Assembly (NCBI GenBank): GCA_946887045.1
Contig: CAMPKC010000079.1
Span: 1 to 12,716 of the forward strand
Origin: an uncultured Sphingobacteriaceae bacterium
GTDB lineage: Bacteria; Bacteroidota; Bacteroidia; Sphingobacteriales; Sphingobacteriaceae
Reading direction: 5' to 3'
Length of the DNA: 12,716 bases
In this document: piece by piece, positions 1 through 8,171 of the stretch
Position numbering within the stretch: the stretch's first letter is position 1
Layout of the letters: each line of letters opens with the position of its first letter
Made by a program: the position numbers and the translations under genes
Notes under the pieces: model-generated
The model's database searches: none
Seen by the model: only the letters and a program-made list of their open reading frames with translations
Told to the model about the DNA's origin: nothing

Positions 1-66
1 TCTTTAACCCGGTATCTTAGAAATTCCTTTAAAATGCTGTACAAAAGACCAAACTAAATAAACTTT

Positions 67-82
67 ACTAAATCGTTTTAGT
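67..82. promoter_or_regulatory. Putative LacI-family operator upstream of the susC-like gene
   Basis: The 16-base stretch ACTAAATCGTTTTAGT is an inverted repeat centred on a CG step between bases 74 and 75, with one mismatched pair (T73/T76). The core CTAAATCGTTTTAG shares CTAAANCGNTTTAG with the site at 9256-9269 before the kinase gene. Palindromes with a central CG are typical of LacI-family repressors, whose hinge-helix leucine enters the minor groove there. The likely ligand is the LacI protein encoded at 8172-9203. It lies 35 bases before the start codon, where bound repressor could block initiation or elongation. I found no perfect TAnnTTTG element nearby; TATCTTAG at 13-20 is a one-mismatch candidate. 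Confidence 0.6.
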
Positions 83-116
83 GATTCAACATTATTAAAA
101 ATTAAATTAACGTATT

Positions 117-3100
117 ATGAAGAAATCGTTACATCTGAGAAGGGGAAATGTGATTTTGATCCTCTTTCTATTCATTGTGTATTGCAATCCGCTTTTTGCT
201 CAGCAAAGTCTGGTAACAGGGAAAGTAATTGATGCAAAAACTAATGAAGCAATTATTGGTGCAGCTGTGAAAGTGAAGGGAACACAAAACGGTGTGACTA
301 CCGACGTGAATGGCGCCTTTCGTATAAATGCTCCCGCATCTGCAATATTACAGGTCTCATATATAGGATATCTTCCTTTTGAAATTGCTGTAAGCGCATC
401 TCCGATGACTATCAAAATTGCAGAAGATGATGTTATGTTAGGAGAGGTTGTAGTGGTTGGTTACGGAACTCAGAAAAAGGAGACTCTAACCGGCTCGGTT
501 ACTAAAGTAGACGCACAGGCTTTCCAGGATAAAGGTTCCTTAGCAAGTCCTTTGCAGGCTTTGCAGGGGCAGGTTCCGGGTGTAATTATAACGCGCTCAT
601 CTTCAGCACCTGGTGACGAGTCATGGAGCATGAAACTGCGCGGGGCTGTTTCTGCCACAGCTACCGAACCTTTGGTAATAATTGATGGAGTAGCGGCAAG
701 TAGTTTTAGAGAATTGCGTTTGATTAATCCTTCAGATATTGATAATATCAGCTTTTTGAAAGATGCTGCTGCTGCGATCTACGGATCAAGGGCTGCTGGT
801 GGTGTAGTATTAGTCACAACTAAAAAAGCAAAAACTGGTAAGACTGCTATCGAATATAATGGTTCATATACCCGTAAGTTTGTGGGTTTACAGCCTCGTT
901 TAATGAGTATGGATCAATGGGCCAATGGTGTAATTGAGGCTCGTACAAACGATGGGTTTGGTGCGGATGATGTCTGGATTAAATATGCTAACCTGGCTTT
1001 AGCCAATAAAGGTGGATATCTTGATGCAAGTGATATCAATAACCAGCCGATTCAGGGAGCATTCAACGATGTAAAAGATTTTGTTTTTCTGGATAATAAC
1101 TGGACCGATATTTTATGGGGAGGCGCAAACTCACAACAGCATGATATTGGTGTGTCGGGCAGGACTGAAAAATCTGGCTACAGATTTTCTTTAGGCTATA
1201 CCAATGATGATGGTGTTTTGAAATATGGTAACAATACCAATAAAAGATACAATGTAAGGTTGAATAACGACTTTAAAGTGTCTGATAAGATCTCGTTCGA
1301 GTCTTTTATTTCTTACAATCGCCAGGATCAGGTTGCTCCAACCATGCTGGGTAATATTGCTAACCAGGGATATCCGCAGCCCGGTTTACCGGCACAGACG
1401 TTAACAGGTAAAGCGTATGCATGGGGAGGACAATATACACCAAACTCTTTTGGTATATATGGCGGCGATAACAGATTAAATGTTTCTGCAATTAATATTA
1501 GTGAGACATTTAATTATCAAATCTATAAAGATTTAAAATTTGTGACCAATCTCGGTTATAATAACAGTACAGCTACTCGTGATGTGAAGCAAAATAGCAT
1601 AGAATGGTATAATTACGAGGGTGATCTATTAGTACAAACCAATCCGACCCAGGCAAAAAGTTCATACCAGAAAACTTTTGCCAAAACCGATTTTTATTCA
1701 GCAACAGCATATTTGAATTACAATAAAACCATCGCTGGCAATCATAATGTTGGTGCAACTTTAGGTACGCAGTATGAACGTAATGAATTCGACTCAAACG
1801 GATATACCGTAGTAGATATCAATAGTTCTCTTTCCGCAGTAAATGGGAATGGTGCAATTACACCTATCCTCGGCGACCCAGACGACGGATATAAACATCA
1901 TAACGCGTTAGGCTCATATTTTGGTCGTTTCAATTATAATTATAAATCAAAATATTTATTAGAAGCCAATGCCAGATACGATGGTTCTTCTAAGTTTTTA
2001 AGAGATAATCGATGGAATTTCTTTTACGGATTTTCCACAGGTTGGAGATTATCTGAGGAGAATTTCATACGTGACTTGGGCTTTTTTAATGAGCTGAAGT
2101 TACGAGCTTCTTATGGTATCGTAGGAAATCAAAACGGTATAAATATTTACGATGGGCAACAGCTGTATGTTCCCGTAACTGGTAGCGGTGCCTATTTGGG
2201 CAATGGAAAAGTAAACATTGTAACAACTAACGGCCGGTTAGTGAGTTTTGATCGTACCTGGGAAAGAATACATAACTATAATATTGCTTTAGATTTTGGC
2301 TTATTAAATAATCGCTTATCCGGAACTGCAGAGTGGTTTATGAAAAAGAACAATAATATGTTTTTAAACCAGGCTTATCCAGCGGTATTAGGAGCTGCTG
2401 CACCAACCGCAAATATTGGAGAGTTTGAAGGGAAAGGATGGGAAGGAATATTGAACTGGGCCGATAAAATAGGAGGTTTCTCTTATAATGTAGGAGGTTC
2501 AGTAACCTACGCCAAAAATAATTTGATTGACTTCGGCGGGAAAAATGTAACCGGTCAGGGCTTTAATGGAGCAGTGGAAGGACATCCCCTTAACTCCATC
2601 TTTGGTTTAAAATATGCGGGCCGTATTCAGACCGCTGAACAGGCACAAACCTATTTAGATAAGTACAATGTTGGAAACGGTATTGGATTAACCAACAGGA
2701 TAGGAGTGGGAGATAATATGTACGAAGATGTAAACGGTGATGGTATACTGAATACGAAAGACTTGGTTTATTTAGGCACCGATGATCCTCAGCTTTCTTA
2801 TTCTGTAAATGCAGGAGCCTCCTTTAAAAACTTCGACTTTTCTGTTATTTTCCAGGGAGCAGGCGAACGGACGACGTTTAGAAATGATGTAAACTGGAGA
2901 ATTCCTTTCCGTTCGGTTTACCTCAACACCACTAATCAATCTGTCGGCAATCACTGGAGCCCTCAAACACCAGATGGACACTTTGCCAGGTATTCAACAG
3001 ATGGCTCTGTAAATAATTATAACTATCAGGCTTCATCGTGGTCAGTTGAAAACGGAGCTTATTTGAGGCTTAAAAACGTGGTTTTGGGTTATACATTGCC

Positions 3101-3284
3101 GCAGGCTTTCATTACCAGAACAAAAGCGTTTTCGAGACTAAGAGTGTATGTAGCCGGACAAGATCTGTGGGAAATCAGCCACATCAACGATGGTTGGGAT
3201 CCCGAAGCTACACGTACTGTGAGTGCCAATCAAAGATATCCTTTTAATCGTTTTTTCACAGCAGGTATAAATGCCACGTTTTAA
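117..3284 (+). CDS. SusC/RagA-type TonB-dependent outer-membrane glycan transporter
   Basis: This is the 1055-residue outer-membrane barrel of a SusCD glycan importer, driven by TonB-ExbBD. Residues 1-28 form a signal peptide with a hydrophobic core and probable cleavage after LFA. Residues 30-105 resemble the carboxypeptidase-regulatory-like beta-sandwich found at the N-terminus of SusC proteins. The SusC hallmark VVVVGYGTQKK is at 111-121, followed by the plug domain (about 122-236, with VPGVIITR and IYGSRAAGGV). The rest is the TonB-dependent barrel, ending in aromatic-rich FFTAGINATF. A DVNGDG calcium-loop-like motif sits near residues 871-876. The length is normal for the family. The ATG at 117 is preceded by an AT-rich leader without Shine-Dalgarno, usual in Bacteroidota. 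The partner susD-like gene starts 11 bases downstream, so the two are surely co-transcribed. The substrate cannot be read from the transporter; the lyase at 6585 suggests a uronate-containing polymer. Family assignment is firm. Confidence 0.97.
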   Translation: MKKSLHLRRGNVILILFLFIVYCNPLFAQQSLVTGKVIDAKTNEAIIGAAVKVKGTQNGVTTDVNGAFRINAPASAILQVSYIGYLPFEIAVSASPMTIKIAEDDVMLGEVVVVGYGTQKKETLTGSVTKVDAQAFQDKGSLASPLQALQGQVPGVIITRSSSAPGDESWSMKLRGAVSATATEPLVIIDGVAASSFRELRLINPSDIDNISFLKDAAAAIYGSRAAGGVVLVTTKKAKTGKTAIEYNGSYTRKFVGLQPRLMSMDQWANGVIEARTNDGFGADDVWIKYANLALANKGGYLDASDINNQPIQGAFNDVKDFVFLDNNWTDILWGGANSQQHDIGVSGRTEKSGYRFSLGYTNDDGVLKYGNNTNKRYNVRLNNDFKVSDKISFESFISYNRQDQVAPTMLGNIANQGYPQPGLPAQTLTGKAYAWGGQYTPNSFGIYGGDNRLNVSAINISETFNYQIYKDLKFVTNLGYNNSTATRDVKQNSIEWYNYEGDLLVQTNPTQAKSSYQKTFAKTDFYSATAYLNYNKTIAGNHNVGATLGTQYERNEFDSNGYTVVDINSSLSAVNGNGAITPILGDPDDGYKHHNALGSYFGRFNYNYKSKYLLEANARYDGSSKFLRDNRWNFFYGFSTGWRLSEENFIRDLGFFNELKLRASYGIVGNQNGINIYDGQQLYVPVTGSGAYLGNGKVNIVTTNGRLVSFDRTWERIHNYNIALDFGLLNNRLSGTAEWFMKKNNNMFLNQAYPAVLGAAAPTANIGEFEGKGWEGILNWADKIGGFSYNVGGSVTYAKNNLIDFGGKNVTGQGFNGAVEGHPLNSIFGLKYAGRIQTAEQAQTYLDKYNVGNGIGLTNRIGVGDNMYEDVNGDGILNTKDLVYLGTDDPQLSYSVNAGASFKNFDFSVIFQGAGERTTFRNDVNWRIPFRSVYLNTTNQSVGNHWSPQTPDGHFARYSTDGSVNNYNYQASSWSVENGAYLRLKNVVLGYTLPQAFITRTKAFSRLRVYVAGQDLWEISHINDGWDPEATRTVSANQRYPFNRFFTAGINATF

Positions 3285-3295
3285 TATAAAATATC

Positions 3296-5032
3296 ATGAA
3301 AAGAACATATAAAAAATATATTATTGGATTATTTATAGCCTTGTCTGCAATGCAGTTCGGCTGTAATAAATCGCTGGATCTGGATCCATTGGATAAAATT
3401 GGCGATGGAAATTTTTGGAAGACCCAAAGCGATTTCAAAACCTTTGCGAATCAATTTTACAGTTGGAGAAGAGATTTCAGCAGTTCGGTTTACGATGCGC
3501 CGCACAGCGATAGAAGATCCGATCTAATTACGTCTACAAATGCCAATGTATTCAGCAATGGTACCAATACTATTCCTGCTAGCGATGGTACTTATTCAGG
3601 TGCATTTGCCCGCATCAGATTAACTAATACTCTGTTGACCAAAGCAGCTGGATACGGCAAACCTGAAGAAATTGCCCAGTTCGTGGCTGAAGCTAAATTC
3701 TTCAGAGCGTATGTTTATTTTGATTTGCTGCAGTTATACGGAAACGCTCCGATTGTTGATCGCTTATTGGAAACGAATGATCCGGCACTTTACGGACCAA
3801 GAAATGACCGTTCAGAAGTAGCAGATTTTATCATAGCAGATTTGAAGGCAGCTATTCCCGATTTGCCTTTACAAAGCAAGGTGACTGAGGCCGGTCGTTT
3901 AAGTAAAGGAGCTGCACAGGCGTTTCTATCTAGAGTGGCATTGTTTGAAGGTACATGGCAAAAATTCAGAGGTAACACTCAAAGAGGTACAGATCTATTA
4001 GATATCGCTGCAAAAGCAGCAAAAGATGTGATGATAAGTAATGAATACGCCTTATTTAATCCTGTATCCCTTGGAGATTCTGCTCAGAAATATATGTTTA
4101 TCCTCGAGGATACAAAATCCAATCCCGCAGGACTAAAAAAATCGGATAATAAAGAATATATCTTCAGCAACCGCCATGATGAGATAATCAATCCTATCGG
4201 GAATAACATTACACAAGAAACTTTTGCCAATGTTCAATGGATAAGCAGGAAATTAGCTACCATGTATTTGAGCAGCAATGGTTTGCCGATAGATAATCCG
4301 AACAATACCCAATTTCAGGGCTACAATACTTTGAATTCAGAGTTCCAGAACAGAGATAACAGGATGAAATATACGCTGATGCCGGCCTATAAAGCATACT
4401 GGAGAAATACCAGTCCACGCGTAACATGGTTGGGCAATGCTGCTGATTTAGCTTCTGCTGCTTTTACTTCATTTCAGCCAACGTATGGCAGTGGTTATCA
4501 CAACCAGAAATGGGCAGCCGAAAGAGCGGTGCCGGATAGAGCAGAAGGCTACGATTATCCTATTATTCGCTATGCCGAAGTATTGTTGAATTATGCCGAA
4601 GCGGTTTATGAACGGGATAATGCTATTTCTGATGACGATTTGGACATTTCTTTAAACCTGGTCCGCAGAAGAGTAAATATCAATATGCCTAAACTGAGTA
4701 ATGCTTTTGCGACTGCTAACGGCCTAAATATGCAGACTGAAATCAGAAGAGAGCGTACCATAGAATTGTTTAATGAAGGTTTTAGAATTGACGATTTGAA
4801 ACGCTGGAAAACTGCAGAAACAGAGATGCCACAAAATATTTTAGGTGTAAAATGGGCGGGAACAGAATTTCAAAGTAAATGGAGTTCGGTTACTAAGCCC
4901 AGAAATTCGGATGGTGTGCTGATTATGGAATCGGGACGTACCTGGAACAACAGGAACTATTTATATCCTCTTCCATTAGATCAGTTAACGTTAAATCCGG
5001 CGCTTGGTCAAAATCCTGATTGGCAAAACTAA
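3296..5032 (+). CDS. SusD/RagB-type glycan-binding outer-membrane lipoprotein
   Basis: This 578-residue lipoprotein is the extracellular lid of the SusCD pair, capturing oligosaccharide for the transporter. The signal peptide ends in a lipobox-like stretch AMQFGC with Cys23 as the lipidation site. Family signatures include AEAKFFRAYVYFDLLQLYG at 131-149 (TPR-like helical core), ERTIELFNEGFRIDDLKRW at 486-504, and a C-terminus with YPLPLDQLTLNP and QNPDW. The length is slightly above the roughly 500-550 residues usual for the family. It lies 11 bases downstream of the susC-like gene, the standard arrangement, and is followed by a perfect stem-loop (5039-5076) before the next gene. Sequence alone does not give the ligand. 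Family assignment is firm; glycan identity is unknown. Confidence 0.96.
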   Translation: MKRTYKKYIIGLFIALSAMQFGCNKSLDLDPLDKIGDGNFWKTQSDFKTFANQFYSWRRDFSSSVYDAPHSDRRSDLITSTNANVFSNGTNTIPASDGTYSGAFARIRLTNTLLTKAAGYGKPEEIAQFVAEAKFFRAYVYFDLLQLYGNAPIVDRLLETNDPALYGPRNDRSEVADFIIADLKAAIPDLPLQSKVTEAGRLSKGAAQAFLSRVALFEGTWQKFRGNTQRGTDLLDIAAKAAKDVMISNEYALFNPVSLGDSAQKYMFILEDTKSNPAGLKKSDNKEYIFSNRHDEIINPIGNNITQETFANVQWISRKLATMYLSSNGLPIDNPNNTQFQGYNTLNSEFQNRDNRMKYTLMPAYKAYWRNTSPRVTWLGNAADLASAAFTSFQPTYGSGYHNQKWAAERAVPDRAEGYDYPIIRYAEVLLNYAEAVYERDNAISDDDLDISLNLVRRRVNINMPKLSNAFATANGLNMQTEIRRERTIELFNEGFRIDDLKRWKTAETEMPQNILGVKWAGTEFQSKWSSVTKPRNSDGVLIMESGRTWNNRNYLYPLPLDQLTLNPALGQNPDWQN

Positions 5033-5038
5033 TTAAAA

Positions 5039-5076
5039 ATATCCCTCAGGTTATGAATCTCGTATCTGAGGGATAT
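5039..5076 (+). other. Intergenic stem-loop after the susD-like gene
   Basis: ATATCCCTCAG (5039-5049) pairs perfectly with CTGAGGGATAT (5066-5076) across a 16-base loop, giving an 11-bp stem starting 7 bases after the susD stop. No T-run follows directly (next bases are ATAGAATACTTTTA), so it is a poor intrinsic terminator. It may instead be a 3'-stabilising or processing hairpin that gives susCD higher mRNA levels than downstream genes. The role is inferred; the structure is seen directly. Confidence 0.75.
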
Positions 5077-5114
5077 ATAGAATACTTTTAATGATAAGCC
5101 TAAAATTAAATTTT

Positions 5115-6521
5115 ATGAAGATTTTTAACAAAATAGTAAATAAAGGTATGATGTACCTCGTATTTGCTCTTATTGCCTCATTTTCTGTTTCATGTGATGA
5201 TTCAATAATAGATCAAATTGCTGAAAAAAGGGTGGTTTTAAGTACGCTGCAAATTAACACTACGTCAGAGCTCCCTTTATTAATAGGAAAAGACAGCTTG
5301 TTAAGTATTACGTATGCACCCGAAGCACCAACTAACCCAGCATTGGTTTGGAAAAGCGACAACGAAGCGGTAGCTACTGTGTCTCAGGAAGGTAAAGTAA
5401 GCGCTATTGCTGTTGGTTCAGCAGTTGTAACAGTAAGTTCAACGGATGGCAGTGCAAGAAAGCATTCGGTAACTATCAAAGTAATCGATAAGATTGAGTT
5501 TATTACCGATATCGCTTTAACCTCAGGCAGTCAGGAGATTTTTCAAGGTGAAACATTGGCCATTACTGCAACTGTAGCTCCTGCAAATGCTACATATAAA
5601 ACCATAAAATGGACAAGCAGTAATTCTTCGGTAGCAACAGTTTCTCAAAGTGGCCTGGTTACCGGTGTTGCGAAGGGTAATGTAGTAATTACAGCAGCAT
5701 CGACAGATGGCAGTGGTAAAAGTAAAACGATTGCTCTTACAGTAAAAGAGGTTATCCCGATCACTGATGTTGCAATTTCTACTGTAGCGAGCGAAACCCT
5801 TGCTATTGGTGAACAGTTTCCGATAGCGGTTGTTCTAACCCCGGCTAATGCTACTGCGCAATCCCTGGTATGGTCGTCTAACAATGAGGCGGTGGCTTCA
5901 GTTTCTGCCGGCGGAGTCGTTACAGCTATAGCGGACGGACAGGCGACAATTTCCGTTGCCGCTAAGAATAATTCGAATATCCGTGCATCTATTACTGTTG
6001 TAGTTGAGGCAGGGAAAATTAATGATACCTTTTTTGGTGCAACTACACCGTGGCAGGCTGTGACTGCTAATTCTACAGGTGTAATCGAAAACGGGAAATT
6101 TAAAGTAACCATGGCGGCAGGCACTAAATACCGCGGCGATTTTAAACGTGCGGGCGGAGCAACACTTCACGCCGGCAATTTCCCAATCATCGCCTTTAAG
6201 TTTAACAGGCCTTTAGGAACAGGTAATGTTGTTTTTGATACCAATAATGGTTCATACCTCAACGGAAACAATAAATTACATACTCTTATAGCCAAAGATG
6301 GAGTACAGGTTCATTATGCAAACCTGGCTACCGGTACTTTTGGCGGAAGCGCAGTGAAACTATCAACTACTGCAACTACCACATTATCGACTTTTCAACT
6401 TAAAGTAGCTGACTTTGTTTTGACCGCCGACCAGATAGCAGCCGGAGGTTATAAGTATGAAGTCCATTGGGTGAAATCATTCAAGAGTCTGGCAGATCTT
6501 GAAGCCTATATTAATCGTTAA
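5115..6521 (+). CDS. Surface lipoprotein with three BIG2 Ig-like repeats, probable surface glycan-binding protein
   Basis: From ATG 5115 the product is 468 residues. An in-frame ATG at 5091 would add eight residues (MISLKLNF); I prefer 5115 because the signal peptide then starts with MKIFNK and follows an AT-rich leader. The lipobox-like SFSVSC gives Cys27, followed by DDS, a charged tail compatible with export to the cell surface. Residues about 39-300 are three tandem bacterial Ig-like (BIG2) domains with the pattern W-x-S-x-N-x-x-V-A-T/S-V-S. Residues about 301-468 form a beta-rich domain ending in HWVKSFKSLADLEAYINR. It resembles C-terminal domains of Bacteroidota PUL surface proteins (possibly DUF4979, from memory). 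No catalytic motif was recognised. Its position after susCD, where SusE/F-like surface glycan-binding proteins usually sit, suggests the Ig repeats act as a spacer carrying a C-terminal binding domain. A strong terminator follows the stop by 6 bases. Confidence 0.85.
   Translation: MKIFNKIVNKGMMYLVFALIASFSVSCDDSIIDQIAEKRVVLSTLQINTTSELPLLIGKDSLLSITYAPEAPTNPALVWKSDNEAVATVSQEGKVSAIAVGSAVVTVSSTDGSARKHSVTIKVIDKIEFITDIALTSGSQEIFQGETLAITATVAPANATYKTIKWTSSNSSVATVSQSGLVTGVAKGNVVITAASTDGSGKSKTIALTVKEVIPITDVAISTVASETLAIGEQFPIAVVLTPANATAQSLVWSSNNEAVASVSAGGVVTAIADGQATISVAAKNNSNIRASITVVVEAGKINDTFFGATTPWQAVTANSTGVIENGKFKVTMAAGTKYRGDFKRAGGATLHAGNFPIIAFKFNRPLGTGNVVFDTNNGSYLNGNNKLHTLIAKDGVQVHYANLATGTFGGSAVKLSTTATTTLSTFQLKVADFVLTADQIAAGGYKYEVHWVKSFKSLADLEAYINR
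5229..6014 (+). repeat. Three tandem BIG2-coding repeats
   Basis: Three units of about 86-89 codons (roughly 5229-5489, 5490-5756 and 5757-6014) encode homologous Ig-like domains. Shared landmarks are WKSDNEAVATVS, WTSSNSSVATVS and WSSNNEAVASVS, each followed by a G-x-V and a G-x-(A/V)-x-(I/V) strand. Units 1 and 2 both carry SSTDGS or ASTDGS near their ends; unit 3 is more diverged (AKNNSN). The DNA is diverged enough that recent duplication is unlikely. Confidence 0.85.
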
Positions 6522-6527
6522 AAATAT

Positions 6528-6561
6528 GCGTGCAGCTATCATTGATAGCTGCATGCTTTTT
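6528..6561 (+). terminator. Strong intrinsic terminator between binding-protein and lyase genes
   Basis: GCGTGCAGCTATC (6528-6540) pairs with GATAGCTGCATGC (6544-6556) over a three-base ATT loop. The stem is 13 bp with one G-U wobble, followed immediately by TTTTT (6557-6561). This is a textbook Rho-independent terminator placed 6 bases after the stop of the BIG2 lipoprotein gene. Only 23 bases separate it from the lyase ATG at 6585, too few for a full -33/-7 promoter plus leader. It therefore likely acts as a partial terminator (attenuator) inside the PUL transcript, unless a promoter lies upstream of it. Confidence 0.9.
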
Positions 6562-6584
6562 ATAAATCATCAGACATAATTCAA

Positions 6585-7835
6585 ATGAACAATCCAAGAT
6601 TTAAGGCGGCGTGCAGTGTTATGGTATTATTGTTAGTGGGTAATGCCTGCAGCAAGGGTAAAGATCCGGAACCTGAATCGAAGCCGGTGACCCAAACAGA
6701 AACGGTTACCATTTCTCACCCCTGCATGTTACATACAGCGCAGGATTTCGCTTTTGTGAAAGGCAAAGTCGATATAAGTGCACAACCATGGAAATCAGGC
6801 TGGGATGTATTAACAGCCAGCTCTTTTGCATCGGCCGGTTATGTACCTAATCCTGTTGTTACGCTAATTCGCGGAGGAGGATCGAGAGAAGAGCCTAATC
6901 CGGATAATTATGCAAATGCTTTTCGGGATGTAGCCGCAGCTTATCAACTGGCGCTAAGATGGAAAATTACAGGAGATAACGCGTATGCAGATAAAGCAGT
7001 ACAAATTCTAAATGCCTGGGCAAGTACCTGTACAAGTATTAACGGAGATTCGAATAAATTTTTGGCTTCGGGGATTTACGGATACCAGTTTGCAAATGCA
7101 GCTGAGATCATGCGTACGTACTCTGGCTGGGCTGCTGCTGATTTTACTAAATTTAAAAGCTGGATGCTTTCTGTTTTTTATCCGTTAGCACTTGATTTCT
7201 TAGAAAGACATAATGGTACGTGTAATTTACATTACTGGACCAACTGGGATATCGCTAATATGAATACTGTTCTGGCCATCGGTATTTTAACCGATGATTT
7301 GAGTAAAATCAATTATGCTATTAAATATTTTAAACTAGGTGCAGGAACTGGAAATATTAACAACGCGGTTACTTACCGGCATAAAGTAGGCGATGAAGAT
7401 TTGGGACAAGGTCAGGAATCTGGTCGCGATCAGGGGCATGCTACATTGGTGATCTCGCTATATGGAGCGTTTTGCCAGATGGCTTATAACATTGGTGTAG
7501 ATCTGTTTTCATACGACAACAACAAGGTCTTGGCTTTATGCGAGTATACGGCCAAATACAATGTCGATTTTTCCAATACCGTGCCTTTTGTTCCTTATAC
7601 CAATTGTGGTTCGGCGCAAGTTACCCATACCAGTGTTTCATCGGTCGGCAGAGGTACCCTTCGCCCATCCTGGGAGCTGATTTATAATCATTATGCGAAA
7701 GTAAAAGGAGTAAAAGCTACTTGGTCTCAGAAATTTGCTGAAACGGTACGACCAGAAGGCGGAGGTGGTAATTATGGGCCTAATAGCGGAGGGTTCGATC
7801 AGCTGGGATTTGGGACATTAATGTATTCAAAATAG
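6585..7835 (+). CDS. Alginate-lyase-superfamily polysaccharide lyase lipoprotein, PL38-like
   Basis: This 416-residue lipoprotein probably cleaves a uronate-containing polysaccharide by beta-elimination. The signal peptide ends in LVGNAC (Cys22), followed by SKGKDPEPE, a charged tail suggesting surface or periplasm-facing lipid anchoring. Residues about 45-390 look like the (alpha/alpha) toroid of the Alginate_lyase family (PF05426). Candidate active-site elements are N214-L-H216-Y-W-T-N-W (compare the Asn-His motif of PL5 lyases), E278-S-G-R281-D-Q-G-H285, and Y165-G-Y167. The mature chain is about 395 residues, fitting a single catalytic domain. PL38 is my closest match from memory; that family includes alginate and glucuronan lyases, so the substrate could be alginate, glucuronan or another uronate polymer. 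It is the only degradative enzyme in the window. It sits behind a terminator at 6528-6561, and I see no clear terminator after it. Confidence 0.8.
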   Translation: MNNPRFKAACSVMVLLLVGNACSKGKDPEPESKPVTQTETVTISHPCMLHTAQDFAFVKGKVDISAQPWKSGWDVLTASSFASAGYVPNPVVTLIRGGGSREEPNPDNYANAFRDVAAAYQLALRWKITGDNAYADKAVQILNAWASTCTSINGDSNKFLASGIYGYQFANAAEIMRTYSGWAAADFTKFKSWMLSVFYPLALDFLERHNGTCNLHYWTNWDIANMNTVLAIGILTDDLSKINYAIKYFKLGAGTGNINNAVTYRHKVGDEDLGQGQESGRDQGHATLVISLYGAFCQMAYNIGVDLFSYDNNKVLALCEYTAKYNVDFSNTVPFVPYTNCGSAQVTHTSVSSVGRGTLRPSWELIYNHYAKVKGVKATWSQKFAETVRPEGGGGNYGPNSGGFDQLGFGTLMYSK

Positions 7836-8171
7836 GAGGTATTAATATCGGGTATAAAAAATAATTTATTGGTGAGATGTTCCTAAGTTTACCTCTCTTT
7901 CTGAAAGCCGGGCAATGCATTTATTGGATCAGAAGGTTATAACCCGGGTATAAAATCACGGCGCCGAACGAAATAATAAAGCGGTTGTTGAAATTAATAG
8001 AAGCTTCGTGAGAGTGAAAAAAATTATCTGAGAATAATTGTCGGATTCAATGCTTTTGATGAAAAATAATTATGATTAGATGAATTATTAAAAGTATTAT
8101 TGTAAAACTGATTAGTATTTACTCTTTCAGGTGTCATATGATTTGAGAAGGTTATTAATTAGGAGCATTCG
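7836..8171. other. 336-base noncoding gap between lyase and LacI genes
   Basis: No credible gene was found. The stretch holds an 11-base direct repeat CGGGTATAAAA (7849-7859 and 7945-7955). The second copy sits in TTATAACCCGGGTATAA, an imperfect palindrome around CCCGGG. A weak AT-only inverted repeat (AATAATT 8065-8071, AATTATT 8083-8089) is also present. One reading frame near 7905-7970 reads GSEGYNPGIK after a stop, too short to be called a gene remnant. The 3' end must contain the LacI promoter, but I see no clean TAnnTTTG element. Confidence 0.6.
8161..8165 (+). promoter_or_regulatory. Shine-Dalgarno-like ribosome binding site of the LacI gene
   Basis: AGGAG lies six bases before the ATG at 8172, good spacing for a classical site. 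The other plus-strand starts in this window have AT-rich leaders without such a motif. It supports the 8172 start. Confidence 0.6.

Noticed and set aside
1..57. Possible end of a preceding gene at the left edge
   Set aside because: Short open frames run in from the edge, but none is long enough or recognisable enough to support a gene.
5645..6124. A 159-codon open frame on the minus strand
   Set aside because: It is antisense to the BIG2 repeats and the start of the C-terminal domain. Its low-complexity, Ala/Thr/Val-rich product mirrors the sense repeats, and no start signal or family resemblance was seen.
7877..7942. 21-codon small open frame starting ATGTTCCTAAG
   Set aside because: It is very short, has no ribosome binding site and shows no family resemblance.
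7976..7989. ATAAAGCGGTTGTT as a possible autoregulatory operator upstream of the LacI gene
   Set aside because: It matches only about 8 of 12 fixed positions of CTAAANCGNTTTAG, with the right half-site lost, which is easily expected by chance in AT-rich DNA.
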